Positions 46,310 through 58,774 of a stretch of DNA of 64,000 nucleotides are shown here, in pieces (within the stretch, counting starts at the first letter, position 1; each line of letters starts with the position of its first letter). A program made the position numbers and the translations under genes. A model generated the notes under the pieces. It saw only the letters and a program-made list of their open reading frames with translations. It made no database searches and had not been told where the DNA came from. The DNA comes from Trichaptum fuscoviolaceum (lineage: Eukaryota; Basidiomycota; Agaricomycetes; Hymenochaetales; Trichaptaceae), in NCBI GenBank assembly GCA_910574455.1, contig CAJSYZ010000011.1:3332941-3396940 (forward strand), written 5' to 3'.

Positions 46310-48540
46310 TCATCGTTCCCACCTGAAGTCTGGTGCTGCCCACTCTGGCATGTCCGTCTCGAATGATCCAAGACTTGTAGTGTAGCGAATGGCGTGTAAG
46401 AAAATATACAACTTTTCGGGATTCGGATCCGGGTGGAGGGGAAGATAGCACTCCGGACAATAAAGCATCTCCTCAGTCTTTTCATCAAAGTCCTCAGTAC
46501 CCTGCGATGTTTTGGAGGATATAGCAATCTTCGCCACCCCTTCCGTTACTATGTCAACGTTCGTAGCTGTAGCCTGCTCTTCCGCGGTGGCTGGCGCAAC
46601 AGTATCGGGGCTCCGGTCAGTAGATTCCGGCTGTAATTCGGAGCTGTCTAAACTGTCTGCGCTGATTGCAGGAGTCCCAGCTTCATCTTGTGCTCCGGAG
46701 CTAGGCTTCCTACGTTTCTGTCGTACTGACTCCGAAGGTAGAACCAAATTTTTAGGTCGGAGCGCTCCTTTAGCTCTAAAAATCACATCTCGCCATCGGC
46801 CCCAATCTTCATCTTCATCCTGGCAACCTTTGAATATTCGTAATTATGCACTGATAGAATATGCAGACCAACCTTTTGGTTTCGCAAACGCGTTATAATT
46901 CCTACCGCCTCTAACGACAGAGGAACTGGCGAGCCCATGCCAATATCATGGCCTGTCTCACGAGGAAGGAGCTCCGGGGGCTTGCCGTCATGATCGACAG
47001 TTAACTCCGTAGACTCTTCCTTCGTACGCCACGCAGGGTTTCCAGCCCTCGTTTGAGCCTTCTTCTTCCTCTGTTCTGACGCTGTCTTCTGATCTTCTGA
47101 TAGCCTGTACCGACCTTCAGCTGTAGAGTCCTCAAATTCAGGTGGTGGAAGGGGAGCGCTTCGCTCATCGCTGGGAACAAGGTCTATCCCTCCTTTCCCG
47201 AGCTTTTTGCCCTGCTTACGGAGTACTATTATTCGAGACCTGAAGCAAACCAAGAAAACATGTGTACTGACCCAAATTTTTTCGCTCGAATAGACTGAGT
47301 CATTTGCTATTGGAAAGCCCAAATATTGCAGATGTACTCGGATTTGATGTGCTTCGGTGTAATATCTGGTGAGGAAAAGCGCCCATACGAAAGTAAAAGG
47401 TACGTACATCGCCCTGTGAATGGTCTACCTGCATCATTTGGTCAACTAGAAAGGACCGAAAGATCGCTATGAAGGACAAACAATGGACAACGGTGCTGTT
47501 CGTCTCCAGATCATAGTGAAGCCTCTTGAAGACTGTCTTCGCATGCTAAAGTGGCTTTGTGAAGATCTAGTCCGAACTATGTGATGTGATGTCATTCTAA
47601 CCTTGCCTTCAGGATGTACTACGTTTAGGCCCATTTGTCGATCGATCGTCAATAGAGGTTGTTCGCAAGTGATTTCCTCTCTGTATCGAAGGTTATGACG
47701 GATTGAGGATGTAATTGTGACGTGCTTACTCGGGAAATTCCCCTTGTACTCGGGCAATGTATTCCTTCCTTACAGTACCAGCGGTAAACTCAGCGGTGAG
47801 GTTTCGAGCACATTCAGTCGAAAGCGCGATAATCATCAGACCGGATGTTAATCGATCAAGCCGATTGACAGCTATCAGAAGTCAGAACATATTTCAAACG
47901 AGGAACGGGGCGTCCGAAATGTTGCGTACTATGGACGTTTTCAAACCCGAAGTCATTCTTCAGAATTTCTGCCAAGGTATTCCTGAAATAGCGTCCGGCT
48001 GCATGTACAGGCTCATATTTTCCTCAGTTCGTCCTTCGTAAACCCTAGAATTGTCCGACTTACTATACTTCCGGGTTTGTTTATGACGATGAACTGCCTC
48101 TCCTTATCATGATGAAGAATCTGTACTGGTGTAGAGGTAACCGGAGGTTCATGCCTATGAACTATGTTTCTGTTTGAATTGTTCCATAAATATCTGTCCC
48201 AGGACAACAAAGAGTAGCATACTCTAGAATATCTCCATTTCGAATAATTGTGCCAGGTTTAGCGATTTTGCCATTGATAGTAGTTACGCCCGACTCTAAA
48301 GCGTATCTCTGTCATAGAGGGTAAGTGAGATGCAGATTATATGCATGCATATAGGAGACATCTCACGTAGTACTCAACGCTTCGATCCCTGAACTCCGTG
48401 GATACAACTTCTAGGATCTCCCGGTCAAACCAGCGAGCTTTGGCATTTGTTCGGTACGGGTACCAATATGGGGGTATTTTCTTCAAGCCTGTTCTGCTTG
48501 GGCGATGGTTTGTGGTTGATTTTTCTGACATCGAAGCCAT
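46310..48540 (-). CDS. RluA-family tRNA pseudouridine synthase (Rib2/Pus9-like)
   Basis: Isomerises uridine to pseudouridine, in yeast relatives at position 32 of cytoplasmic or mitochondrial tRNAs. Eleven exons in phase: 48540..48367, 48308..48223, 48169..48064, 48011..47930, 47871..47730, 47680..47602, 47545..47482, 47428..47408, 47351..47272, 47211..46873, 46819..46310 (560 residues). An S4-like start ([10 protein letters not shown] near residue 62) is followed by INKPGSI and PVHAAGRY. The catalytic motif is [14 protein letters not shown], with Asn where most family members have His and the catalytic Asp retained. Then come [19 protein letters not shown] and [20 protein letters not shown]. 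The C-terminal [20 protein letters not shown] matches the fungal Rib2/Pus9 tail. There is no deaminase domain, so the riboflavin activity of Rib2 is not expected. Start is the first Met, MASMSEKS. Confidence 0.9.
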
Positions 48541-48925
48541 ATATCCCTACAGCCCAAGTGCGAGGTCAGAATTTAAGTAAACTCTTCATACTTGAACATG
48601 AAGTTTATTACCGGCCGTAGGTTTGCAACTGGCGGGTTAATTCGATCGGATAATGACTCAAGTCTTGGACGCAAATTGTATAATACCGGACCCGGAAAGG
48701 ACGGGTTGAATCGCAAGGGTATTTGTCTCAAAGAAATAATGAGTTATTCCGCCTTACGAGCGCTGGCGAAATGGTAGATGAGTGTAGGAGGGAAAGTGAA
48801 GCGACCCAAATGAAGTAACCGAAGAGGTTAACTTGAAGTTCGAGTTTACGTGCCAGCGCTTTGGTCCCGACTCTTGCTATATCCGTGGTCATCGTTGAGC
48901 GCACCTTTACGTTGTCCAACGAGGG
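48541..48925. promoter_or_regulatory. Divergent promoter, pseudouridine synthase / USO1
   Basis: 385 bases between two divergently transcribed housekeeping genes. No clear TATA box or known operator seen; short frames here are incidental. Confidence 0.45.
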
Positions 48926-51900
48926 ATGGACTTCTTCTCTCATACGTATAATGCCTTGCGAGGACCAAACGGAGCTCCTCAATCAGCTGTTGAGACTATT
49001 CAACGACTCGCAGGCCGACTGTCACCATCAACCCTCCTCGCAGACCGCCGAGCAGCTGTGCTATCTCTGAAGGGCCTATCGCGCGACTGGAAGGCCGATG
49101 TGAGCGACAATGCTCTACCAGGCCTGTTGGAGGTGCTCGAGAACGATGCAGAGATTGATGCGGACATTGGGAAGGCAGTTCTGGAGACTTTGAATACTCT
49201 ATGTGAAGTAGGCGATGCCAGTCCAACTGCAGAGAGCAGGGCGCTCGGCCTGAAGAATACAGATGTTGTGTTGAAAGACGAGAAGGCAGTTCAGAAGCTG
49301 TTCACACTGCTTGCCGACTTAAACTTCTATGTGAAGTATGCGACTCTTCAATTCTTGGCCACATTACTGCAAAATCGCAGGCAAGCAGTCCAGCGGTATT
49401 TCATGAAAGCACAGAATGCGCCAGGAAATGTATTAGGCACTCTAGACGATAAGAGGGAGATAATACGAAATGGTGCGTAAATGTGTGGTTGGGTGTATGA
49501 GCATGTCTGACACGTTTCAGAGGGTTTAATCCTCATACAATCATTGACATCTCAAAGTCCTGATATCCAAAAGCTATTCGCATTTGAAGGCGCGTTCGAC
49601 AAACTCTTCTCCATTGTCAGAATGGAGAACGGCGTTGAGGGAGGTGTAATCGTTCAGGAGTGCCTAACATGCGTGGATGGCCTCCTGCGAATGAACATTT
49701 CGAATCAAACGTTCTTCCGAGAAACAGGCCTCGCGGGCTTCATAATTTCGCTGCTCTTCTTCCCATTGAATTTACCCCCTCACGAGCCTGTCCCACAAGA
49801 TTTCGCACTTCAGTTCTGGGACGCACAGAAAGTGAGAAATGTTAGTCTTGTGGTGGATATTTTGGGAATGCTTGTTGGATCGAAAGGAAGTAATGTGAGA
49901 GCCAATAGCCCTGCTTCGTGATATAAACCTTCTGACACCCATTACATAGGAAGTCGAGACAAATGCGTTAATTCGATGTTTGATTGAACTTGGTCTGGCT
50001 TCGAATTCCCCGACCAGTTTAAAGACACAGGTTAGCTACTTCTGTCAATGTAGTACAGGGCGTTCTAATACAGTAGCAGGCCCTTCATCACCTACCTGCT
50101 AATCTCCACTTCCCGCTTCTTTCCCATATGGTCACTCCATACATGCCCGTCCCAGAAACAAACGGTGAAGAATGGGACCGCCTCGAGCCAATGCCTGCTT
50201 TAGATGCGCTTATTGAATTAGTGGTCCATGGGGAGTACTCCGGCTCAGATCCGAGCAAATTGAAAGGAAAGGAATCTCTACAATTACGTGCCGCTGGATC
50301 GATTGTTTTTGAAGTAAGTTTGGATGTCAGCAATTTGAATACATTCTCATTCTCTCCCAGAACTATACCAGAAAAGAAGAGGTCCGTCTTATCATTCTAA
50401 AGACCATGATTGCTAGTGATGGTGTGCACACTCTCTTATTCGGTTCGAAATATGTCCTAAAGATATTATTGTCTAGACCCAGAAGCGCCGCGACCTGGCA
50501 TGGCCTTACTCCAAAGTCTCTCAGCTCCCCCAGGATCACCGCTAATCCAAGCTGCCGTACAGGCGACGCAGTTTGCATCGCTTCTCTTTGCCTCTCTCAT
50601 TCGCTCATCAGCACGTTGTAAGCAACTTGCCCGAAACATCAAGCCGTCAGCCGTATTGCAAGGAGAAGCATCCCAATCAAGCGGTCAATTTTTTGTCCCT
50701 GCAGACGGTCCTGCGCCTCCGAGTGGAGCGGCAGAAACCCCTGAGGATGACGAGCCACCACAAACTTTGTTGGCCGTTCTGACGGAACATCTCTCACTGG
50801 CCTTTTTGTCACGTACTCACTCGGCGTCCTCGGAGACGGCACGGGAGACGCGCGAATGGGATCGGCTGATCATCTCTCACCTTGCCCTTTTGTCTCAATG
50901 GCTATGGGAAGATCCTAAAGCCGTCCGCGATTTCCTCGAAAATGGTGGCATGGGAATGGTGAGTTATTTACTTTTAAATATTGCTCTACAATGGCCTAGG
51001 CCAGATTTTCTCCTATTTATTCGTTCAAGATTATCCTTCTTATCCTTGGCCATCATCATTATCTTACTAGTGGCATGCTGACCGTCATGATCATCTAGCT
51101 TGTAGAACCCATCAACCAGACAGATGATGTTGATCCCTTAGTTCAAGGTCTTTGCGCCTACCTTTTAGGGTTATGCTATGAATACAATCGCGAGCCCGGC
51201 GAGATCACTCGGTACGCATGGTCTTATTTCTCTTCGTGTGGTCTGTGCTAATGAATTGCATCCGTGAATCCAGATCAACGATCCATGCGATATTCAATCG
51301 TCTTGGCGCTGACGCTTTGGTCGGTCGAATGTCCAGAGTGCGAGAAGACGAGCGATTCAAATTGATTGGGCCAGAGGACATGATAATGCCGTATAGACCA
51401 CCCACTATTCATACACATCCAGGAACTCAGCATGAAACCCATGACGATGTCGAGATATGGTTTGACTGGCCGTTTGTTGACTTTTGGAAGTCTAACTATT
51501 GTGAGTGCTGATCTGTCAATTCCCAGTGTCACGCAAAGGCAAGAATCGAGCGCTAACTCTAACGTTACATCCATAAAGATACCATCCAAAGGGCAATATC
51601 TCTCGATCCAGACACATTAAGCTCTTCTTCGGGTATGTACTTTCATGGGGCTATGCGAGACTTTGCTGATTTTGGCGGTAAATCAGGTGAAAATGCCGAG
51701 GCGGCTATGCTCATCGCCTCTCTTCGGGAGGTCATTCGAAGTCAGGCTTCACAAATTGAGGAGCTTCAAACTAAACTCCAAGATACCGAGAACGCCAGAG
51801 TCAAAGAGGTGCTGTTCCATTTTACATTCCATTGGTTGGGGAAAGGAACTCAAACTTTTTTCCAGATCTCGGAACTACAAGCGCAAATGTCTTCGATTAC

Positions 51901-52084
51901 TTTAGAGCTGGAAGAACTCAAACAGAAACATGCCGACGGGGAGAAAGAACAGGAAGATCTACTTGTCTTCCTCGACGAGCTACAGGCAAAACGACGGAGA
52001 GACAAAGAGAAGCTCCGGACGGCTGGACAAGAAGTGTCCGATGACGAAGATGCAGATGACGGCGAAGAAACAGACGCTGAATAA
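48926..52084 (+). CDS. USO1: USO1/p115 vesicle-tethering protein
   Basis: Golgi-associated tether that links ER-derived COPII vesicles to the cis-Golgi upstream of SNARE pairing. Eleven exons in phase: 48926..49472, 49521..49894, 49950..50030, 50080..50313, 50361..50421, 50477..50958, 51099..51211, 51274..51500, 51579..51632, 51687..51808, 51866..52084 (837 residues). The globular armadillo head occupies roughly 1-700, with YVKYATLQFLATLLQNRR and NRLGADALVGRMSRVREDERF as conserved landmarks. A short coiled coil follows (IEELQTKLQDTENAR, ISELQAQMSSITLELEELK) and then the acidic tail DDEDADDGEETDAE that binds Golgi partners in p115. The coiled coil is far shorter than in budding yeast Uso1 and closer to animal p115. 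Start MDFFSHTYNALRGP matches the family N-terminus. Confidence 0.93.
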
Positions 52085-52563
52085 CATGCATGTGTACCTT
52101 TCGGCCAGGTCCTGTTACCGCCATTTTGGGCAAAGTCTGAAGTACATTTAGATTACGTTTGTAATATTATTGTTTGATCGGATGTCAGTGACACCACGGA
52201 TCACGCTCAACATTCGCGGATTGGTCGAATCTCCGTTGAAGTGACAAATAGGCTATGCTCTATCAAAATGTGTCAAGGGCTGTTGCGTCGTTGTTCGGTA
52301 ACAATAGGTTCTAATCCTACGGAAGCTCCTATCAGGCGCCTGATTAATTTACATGCCGTTGCAAGAGAGGCAGTGTAAGTGACAGCACACACGAATGATT
52401 GCACGAAAGGCCTCTCGGTACGAACAAGTACAATAGGAATACAGATGTGTTACAGCAGAAGCCAAAGTATACAGGCGAAAGAATTCACCGAAGAGAAGCA
52501 GAACATGACGGAACTAATAAGAATGAGCGATAAGTAAAAACGAGTCAGTAATAGCGAGGAGAA
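52085..52563. other. Convergent 3' intergenic region
   Basis: 479 bases between the stop codons of two convergent genes. Contains AT-rich 3'-end-like sequence; no frame, repeat or RNA gene recognised. Confidence 0.45.
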
Positions 52564-54522
52564 TCAATGAAGGGGTCGATTAGAACATTTCCAATCTTTC
52601 CACAGCTTTTCCCGTTCACTTTGCGTGCCCATGCAGGTAGCGAACTGCAAGACCTTCCATACGTCCGAGAAGCTGCTAGCAAGGCCAAGACTAATGCGGA
52701 CAACACCGAGCTCATGTCCAACGTGCAGCTCGAAGTCCTTTAAGGTGGAGTCTGGCCTTAACTCCATCATTTTTTCTTCAATTCCCAAGATAGCCGCCGC
52801 ACCCCCGGGGTTGCATACACAGCCAGTCCGTAGAGATATTTTCTGCCTGACAGCAGCGTGCTCAACGAATGAATTGGGGATCATATCACCTTTGGGCTAA
52901 ACAGTCATGTCAGAAAAGGTTGACGATGTCAATCTGAGTGCGATGTGGACTCACGTCAAGGAACAGGAGCGAGACAGTTGACCCAGTATCTGCCTGATCA
53001 CCCAGTTCCCGCACTCTACGTGATGGTAAACGCGAGAGAATTCGGACTACGGGTAAACCCGTAGTGTCATGGCGCAGGTTCTCTAGGCTCGATGTGAGGT
53101 GGTGTAGTAATGCTGACAGTCGTATTGGAAGGAACGGTAGGTATGTTGAAAGGAACTGTAATCCTTGCGTGACAGCTGGAAGACTCAGGTAGTTGATCGT
53201 GCCATCCTAAGAATATGCTAGCCTTCAGTGCGATTGCTCTTACAAGCATGAAAGTTGTACTGACCTCAAATTGCTCCCGGACATCTTCAGCCATAGTCAC
53301 GATCGATCCGGGCACCTGCACCACATCAACAGTGCCACCTGCAAACCATGGTCGTTGAAGCGAAGACAAGAATTCTTCTTTGACCACCAAAGCCCCAACT
53401 CCGGTGGGGAAGCCGAACATTTTGTAGAAACTAACAGCCATTGCATCCACCGGTGTTTCAGTCAGATTAATCTGCGACGTAGTAGCAAGTGCGGCTGCAT
53501 CCAGGAGTGTTTTATATCCCAAAGATTTTGCGAAGTCAAGTAAAGAGAGAGGGTTCTTCGAGTTTGAGATGTTAGAGAGGCCAGTAAGAGCGAATAGGCA
53601 AGGAGAAGAATCCGTAGTCGAGGGTCTATTTTCGATAAGAACGTTCTGAAAATAGATTTGTGAATATTTTTCCGATTAATTATCTCGGAAAAACGAACCT
53701 CAGTCATAACAAGATCTACACCACCGCGAATGGTTGAGCCAAGATAGCAAACCTTGGCACCTCCTTGGGCTGCGAAGCGTCTTATGCCGTTGATACTGTT
53801 GTGAGAGTCGGTCCCGAGAACGAAGGCACCGCCCTCACGGAAAGGGAATGATTCCCCGACAAGCTTAATAGCTGCCGTAGCATTCGCCGTGAAGATTACT
53901 GTGTAACCTGAGGGCGCCTTGAAGAAGTCGAGGACAGCTTGTCGAGCCTCAAGTGCAAGGTTCGTTGATGTTTGGGAGCTTTAAGTGGTGGAATTGTCAA
54001 TAACGTGAAATGGGGAAGGACAATGGGAGTTACCAACCTATTGCTAATAGAGTGAGTGTTTCCCATTATGTTTCGAGAGAGGAAGTCAGAATGTATCCGA
54101 ACCAAGCTCTCGGGAAAGATAGCGCCGCCCATATAGTCAACGTACGTCTCATCAGTACGAGTCAATCGGGTGTAGTCACTCAGACGGAGAGAGTCGAGGA
54201 TCCATGTCTGCCGATACTCAGGGTATAAGTCTTGGAAAGCACTGAGGGCGGCGTTAAACTTTGTGGCATCAATGTCCTGTCGATCATCTGGCCTTGTAAG
54301 GATATTTCCGATACTAGCAGCGAATTTTTCGTCCAGTGACGATGAGGTAGAGCCAACAGATGGCAGTGAATCATCAGAACTCCATGCTGAAGTGATGCAT
54401 GAGAGCTTGCGAGAGAGTCGAGGGGAGCGAGGGGAATGGGACCTCTTGGTCAAGTGGACGGTGTGGGAGTGGAGGGAGTCGGAGTGCGGGTGCGAGTGCG
54501 GGTGCGAGTGGATGTTGCCCAT
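52564..54522 (-). CDS. Molybdenum-cofactor-sulfurase-like PLP enzyme (NifS-type domain only)
   Basis: Class V aminotransferase fold, resembling the cysteine desulfurase domain of Moco sulfurase, which makes the terminal sulfide of Mo enzymes. Exons 54522..54038, 53978..53699, 53645..53265, 53206..52955 and 52896..52564 give 576 residues, all in phase. Landmarks: DYMGGAIFPESLV, SRNIMGNTHSISN, ANATAAIKLVGESFPF, DSHNSINGIR, and SFYKMFGFPTGVGALVVK, whose Lys is the expected PLP Schiff base. RTGCVCNPGG near the end carries the catalytic Cys. There is no C-terminal MOSC domain, so it may transfer sulfur to another acceptor or be a related lyase. The N-terminus has a His-Ser-Pro repeat (residues 5-20). 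Start is the first Met, behind a strong TATA box. Confidence 0.85.
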
Positions 54523-54572
54523 GCTGAATGATCAGTGGATTTGTGACTGAGGATGCATGGTCTGCGACATCT

Positions 54573-54581
54573 CCTTTTATA
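54573..54581 (-). promoter_or_regulatory. TATA box of the Moco-sulfurase-like gene
   Basis: TATAAAAGG on the minus strand, about 50 bases upstream of the start codon at 54522. It is a near-consensus core promoter and supports the chosen start. Confidence 0.6.
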
Positions 54582-57500
54582 CGCTCGGAAGGAGCGGGCA
54601 GTGTTGTTAGTCATTGTGGTAGGATGCCAGGATTGACGGTAAGATCTGTCGTATTGGTGATCCAATTAGACAGTGGTCGGGGTCGATGCAAGATGCAAGA
54701 ATGTCCCAAGGAAGTTGCTCCTTTCGCTCTAGCTGGCCAAATGCTCTCTTCTTTTCGGGTAGGCTTCTGAGGCCAACCTGACGCCGTAACGACGCTCGGG
54801 CCTAATCGTCGTTCCTGGAATTCTTCTAGGAGAAGGCAAAGACCAAAGAACACCGATGAAAAGGCCATTCGCGCTAGGACCTCTTATTCTCCAGGGTTGG
54901 GCCCAAGCAGCACGTTTATGGAAGTCCAAAACATTTCAGGTCCACTCGGGTTAGAAAATAGTAAGAAGGATCAGGAGACGAGTCATGGGCGGTTACTTGT
55001 CTGATTTTGATGCTGTTACAGCGCCCCGGTGAGTGTTCGAGATCTACAGATAGGTACAGACCCGAAGTGTCGCTCGAATGATTTAATAAGACAATTAAGC
55101 CTCGACTTGACTCCGAGGCCACACGGGCATTTTGTATCGCCAAGCGTCGACATGCACGAGAAAAGTCGCCCCCTGATGTGACTCTGACCCGCACCATTCA
55201 TGAGAAAAGAGTGATAAATAGCGTTGATTGCCATGGACAAGGAACACCTGTTGCTCGTTGTTGTCGTATCCATCACGGAGCGCGGACTACGTGTGAAAGG
55301 ATGAGGTTTCAACTCGAAAAAGCTTCGTCACCGCTTCCGTGTCATTAGTATTGCCGCAAATCATTTTAAAACTCCGGCTAAATATATACTGGCTGCCGAT
55401 TGAGCCGGGTCTTGCCAGTGTCAATTCCGTGCTTCGAAAGAATGTGCAACAGACTGAAGAGAATAGTTCATTATAATTGTTGAGAGTTGAAGTCGGTAAT
55501 GGAATGCACCTGGGGCGCCACTCCGAACCTCAGGTAGAAATGATTCACCCATCATATCCGGACCCCGGCGCTCACCGGTTCGCTATTTGTTCCCGATTCT
55601 ATATTTTTGAAATAACAAATGTATGGATGCGACTGGTATTCAACATCAGAGCTAAGCCATGTCTACTACACCATCTCGATCTAGGTATGATCGTGAGGCC
55701 ATATGGTCAACTTTGAAAGATCCTAGTATCCCCATTGTCCAAACTTGGAATAGGCATCTAGATAGAACCGAATAGTATATCCAACTGATGTTATAGTGCT
55801 TACTTGACTGTCTGTTTATGTATGAGGTCTAACTCCTCGAAGCAAAAGAACACCCACGCATGCTTTTCTGCTGACACTGTCAAAGAGTCTATTCATCGAA
55901 CAAACCGGGATTGCGTATGTTCCTAGGGATAAGCACCGAGATGATATTGGAATTTAGTGAGATGAATCATCCCCGCTTCTGAGACTACCTTTATGTCGAC
56001 ACGATGAATTTTCGGAGCTGTCATTTAAAGTGAAATCACCCTTGCACTGAATACACAAATTCGATACAACTCACGTACGGCCGACAGCGTGCAGGATACA
56101 AATCGGACCGATAAACCAGCATGCACCAGCGGGTCAACAAAACAGCTATGACCACGAGATCTGATGCTCAAAGACACTATAGTCGACAGACAGGGAGCGT
56201 ATGATACTGTCAGGTCTGCCAGAAAGTAGAACGGGACCTCTCACCCATAGTACAGAACGAAGCCATGCCTGTGCAATAAGCTTCTTCCCCAGAGGCCGGC
56301 CCTTCCGCAATCCGACCGTGTCCACAATCATCGGCTGAGGTAGATAGACGGAGGTGACGGCATGGCATAATCAGACGGAAGGTTCGTAGAGTTGTAAAAG
56401 GTGTCCCTCGACCCTATTTTCTAGAAGCCCGGAGACTCAAGGGAGAAAGGTTGACGTTTAACGCCGCAATAAAGTTATGCTTCTTCGTCGCTGACAGAGG
56501 ATGAAGAAGCGGCCGACCTTAAGTGCGATTGCACAGTTTGCAGACCCAGAACCACAAGAATATAAGCTCGCCCAGCGTCAGTAAATTGCGCACGCAATTT
56601 TTCCAGAACAGCAGTCCGTGCTTCTAGTGGGCTTCGGGAGAATAGAGACTGTGTCTATTTGACCATGGGTAAATCAACTCGAAAACTTTCCAAGCAGAGG
56701 ATTGCTGAGACAGAGGCAGCCACACTTCAATTGCTTCTCATTACAGATGAAAGGTAGCGTGTAATCGAACCTGATAGATCGTGTCGAACTAGATGAAATC
56801 GCAGAATGATTGACAGATCAACTTGATTAATTACTCGATCGTTCGCTGTGCCTATAATGGACCACAGTAAGTCAGTGATGTTAGCGTCTCCAGTGACATT
56901 TGACCTCCTTGCTACGCTGACTTGGAGGTGGACATGGGGGTAGGATCACTACGAATCGGAAGCTGTCAATTATACAAGGTTGCTGCTCCACAGAAACAAG
57001 TACGAAGATAGCATCTAGTAAACCGAGCTGTGTAGGTGTGCCTTCATGCGCTCTGAACCAAGGCATATCAGTTAGTCGAAATCCGCTTAACACAGCAAGC
57101 CGGTCATTTCAGTATGCGGCGCAGCAAGAAGAGAACGGCCACAACTCCAAACACACTTACGCAGCCTCTCCGCAAAGGAGATACACGCGCCCCGAAGAAC
57201 ACCCTTATCCGAAAATCGGAAGGAAGACAAGACGGCTTGCACTAGATCACAATTTACGGCGTTCTTGCACATGAATGACAAGTCGAATAAGGACAGTGCA
57301 ATCGGTGGTACTGACAAGGCCGAACAAGGCTGTGAGGATGGATCCAGTCAACTCTATTCACCTTAACGCCACTATAGAATCCGAAAAAGGAGTTTTACCT
57401 AATAGACACAGCCACAATAGATGCACAAAAACAAGGCAGTGCAAGTCCAAGAGGAAGCGAAAGACAACAAAGATCATCGCTCACCTCGATGGACATGTTT

Positions 57501-58774
57501 AATGTCTCCAAACAATCAACAGTCCGAATTCTCCATTTGATTGCGAAAGAGAAGCCTGAATAGCCGAAGCAATAATCAGTCATCAACCTTGGTCGCGAGG
57601 AAAGTGAGGAGATTCTCAACGTACTGCGAATGAAAAGCGTGATAACTATCGTAAAAGATTGCGTATGAATTAAGGGGCAAAGCATGAGAGATGAATCGAG
57701 AGTTTCGTCGAGCTCTTGGACTCAATGTGGAGTCGAAATCTCACTAAGGAACCAGACCGTCGCTTTCGACTTCCATCCACTAAGGGTAGGCAACGAATGC
57801 CCAGATCTCCGCGACCGTACCTTGGAAAAGGAGGCATGGCTGGGTGTGTCTAATATCGCCGCTCTAAGGGAAAGACAATGTTTCGAAAGAAGAACAGCTT
57901 CCCAAGATTCCCACACGCGGAAGCAGAGTGGAGCATAGTCACGACTGCCATCTCGGAAATGAACAAACGCTCGTGGAGGACGAGCCAACATTCATTGAAG
58001 TTCTCGTCAATACAGTAGTATCCGCCAGTGCAATTGTCCTGAAGCATCTCCGGAAAACGTCAAGCAGTAATAGATTTGCTTGGTTCGACGACTTGCCCCT
58101 GACAATGACGACGTTAACAAGGATGTACATCAAAGGTCAAAGATCTGGAGTTGCAGGTGCCTCGAGGCCCATAAGTGCCAAAGAAGGTGGTTCAGTGACG
58201 ATTGCAGACTTGAACCATGTGGAATCATCCTTGCTCTTAAAATAGTGCATGAGAACCCGATATGAATTCAACTCGAGGAGACAACCTATCAAATTAAGGA
58301 TGCTGAGGTTCGACGTCTGTCTATCGCATCCCGCAGCACAGATAGTTCTGTCGATCTTCGAAGGGACCATCATTAAAAGGCACCAGAGGGTATTACTGAC
58401 AGTTGACTCGAACGTTAAAGGTTGTTACCCCTGATGATGACTTCTTGTCGCATAGGCCTGGACAATACCCAAAGCAGTAAGTTAGGGCTTCGCGCGTTGA
58501 TGGAAACCGGCACACTTCCAGTAGAGGATCGTCCGACAAAGGGGCAGAGGTTGAGTCCAAAAACATCGCCTGGAGACGGAATACGGGTGAGTTGGCGCCA
58601 AAGCCTGAGGATGAAGCGAAATGGGACGGAACATCTCACGTCCATTCCGTCCGAGAAGCTTGTGTTGACTAGACGACTGAACAAGAGCCACTGAGAAAGA
58701 GATACAATCATGTGTAATGTAGTGTAGTGTACACGGAAGAGCGAATAGCTAATAGCAAATCACTGTAGTTGATG
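54582..58774. other. 4.2 kb without a recognisable gene
   Basis: Many frames under about 105 codons on both strands, several between 57.0 and 58.7 kb with protein-like composition (for example a plus frame 57928-58245). None shows a known motif, and no set of splice sites joins them convincingly. I see no TIRs, long repeats or RNA genes. Confidence 0.4.

Noticed and set aside
52300..52320. GGTTCTAATCC resembling a tRNA B box
   Set aside because: No A box at the right distance and no acceptor stem could be drawn. The same holds for GGTTCGAGTC near 42803.
57928..58245. 105-codon plus frame with balanced composition
   Set aside because: No recognised domain, and overlapping minus frames look equally plausible; insufficient to call.
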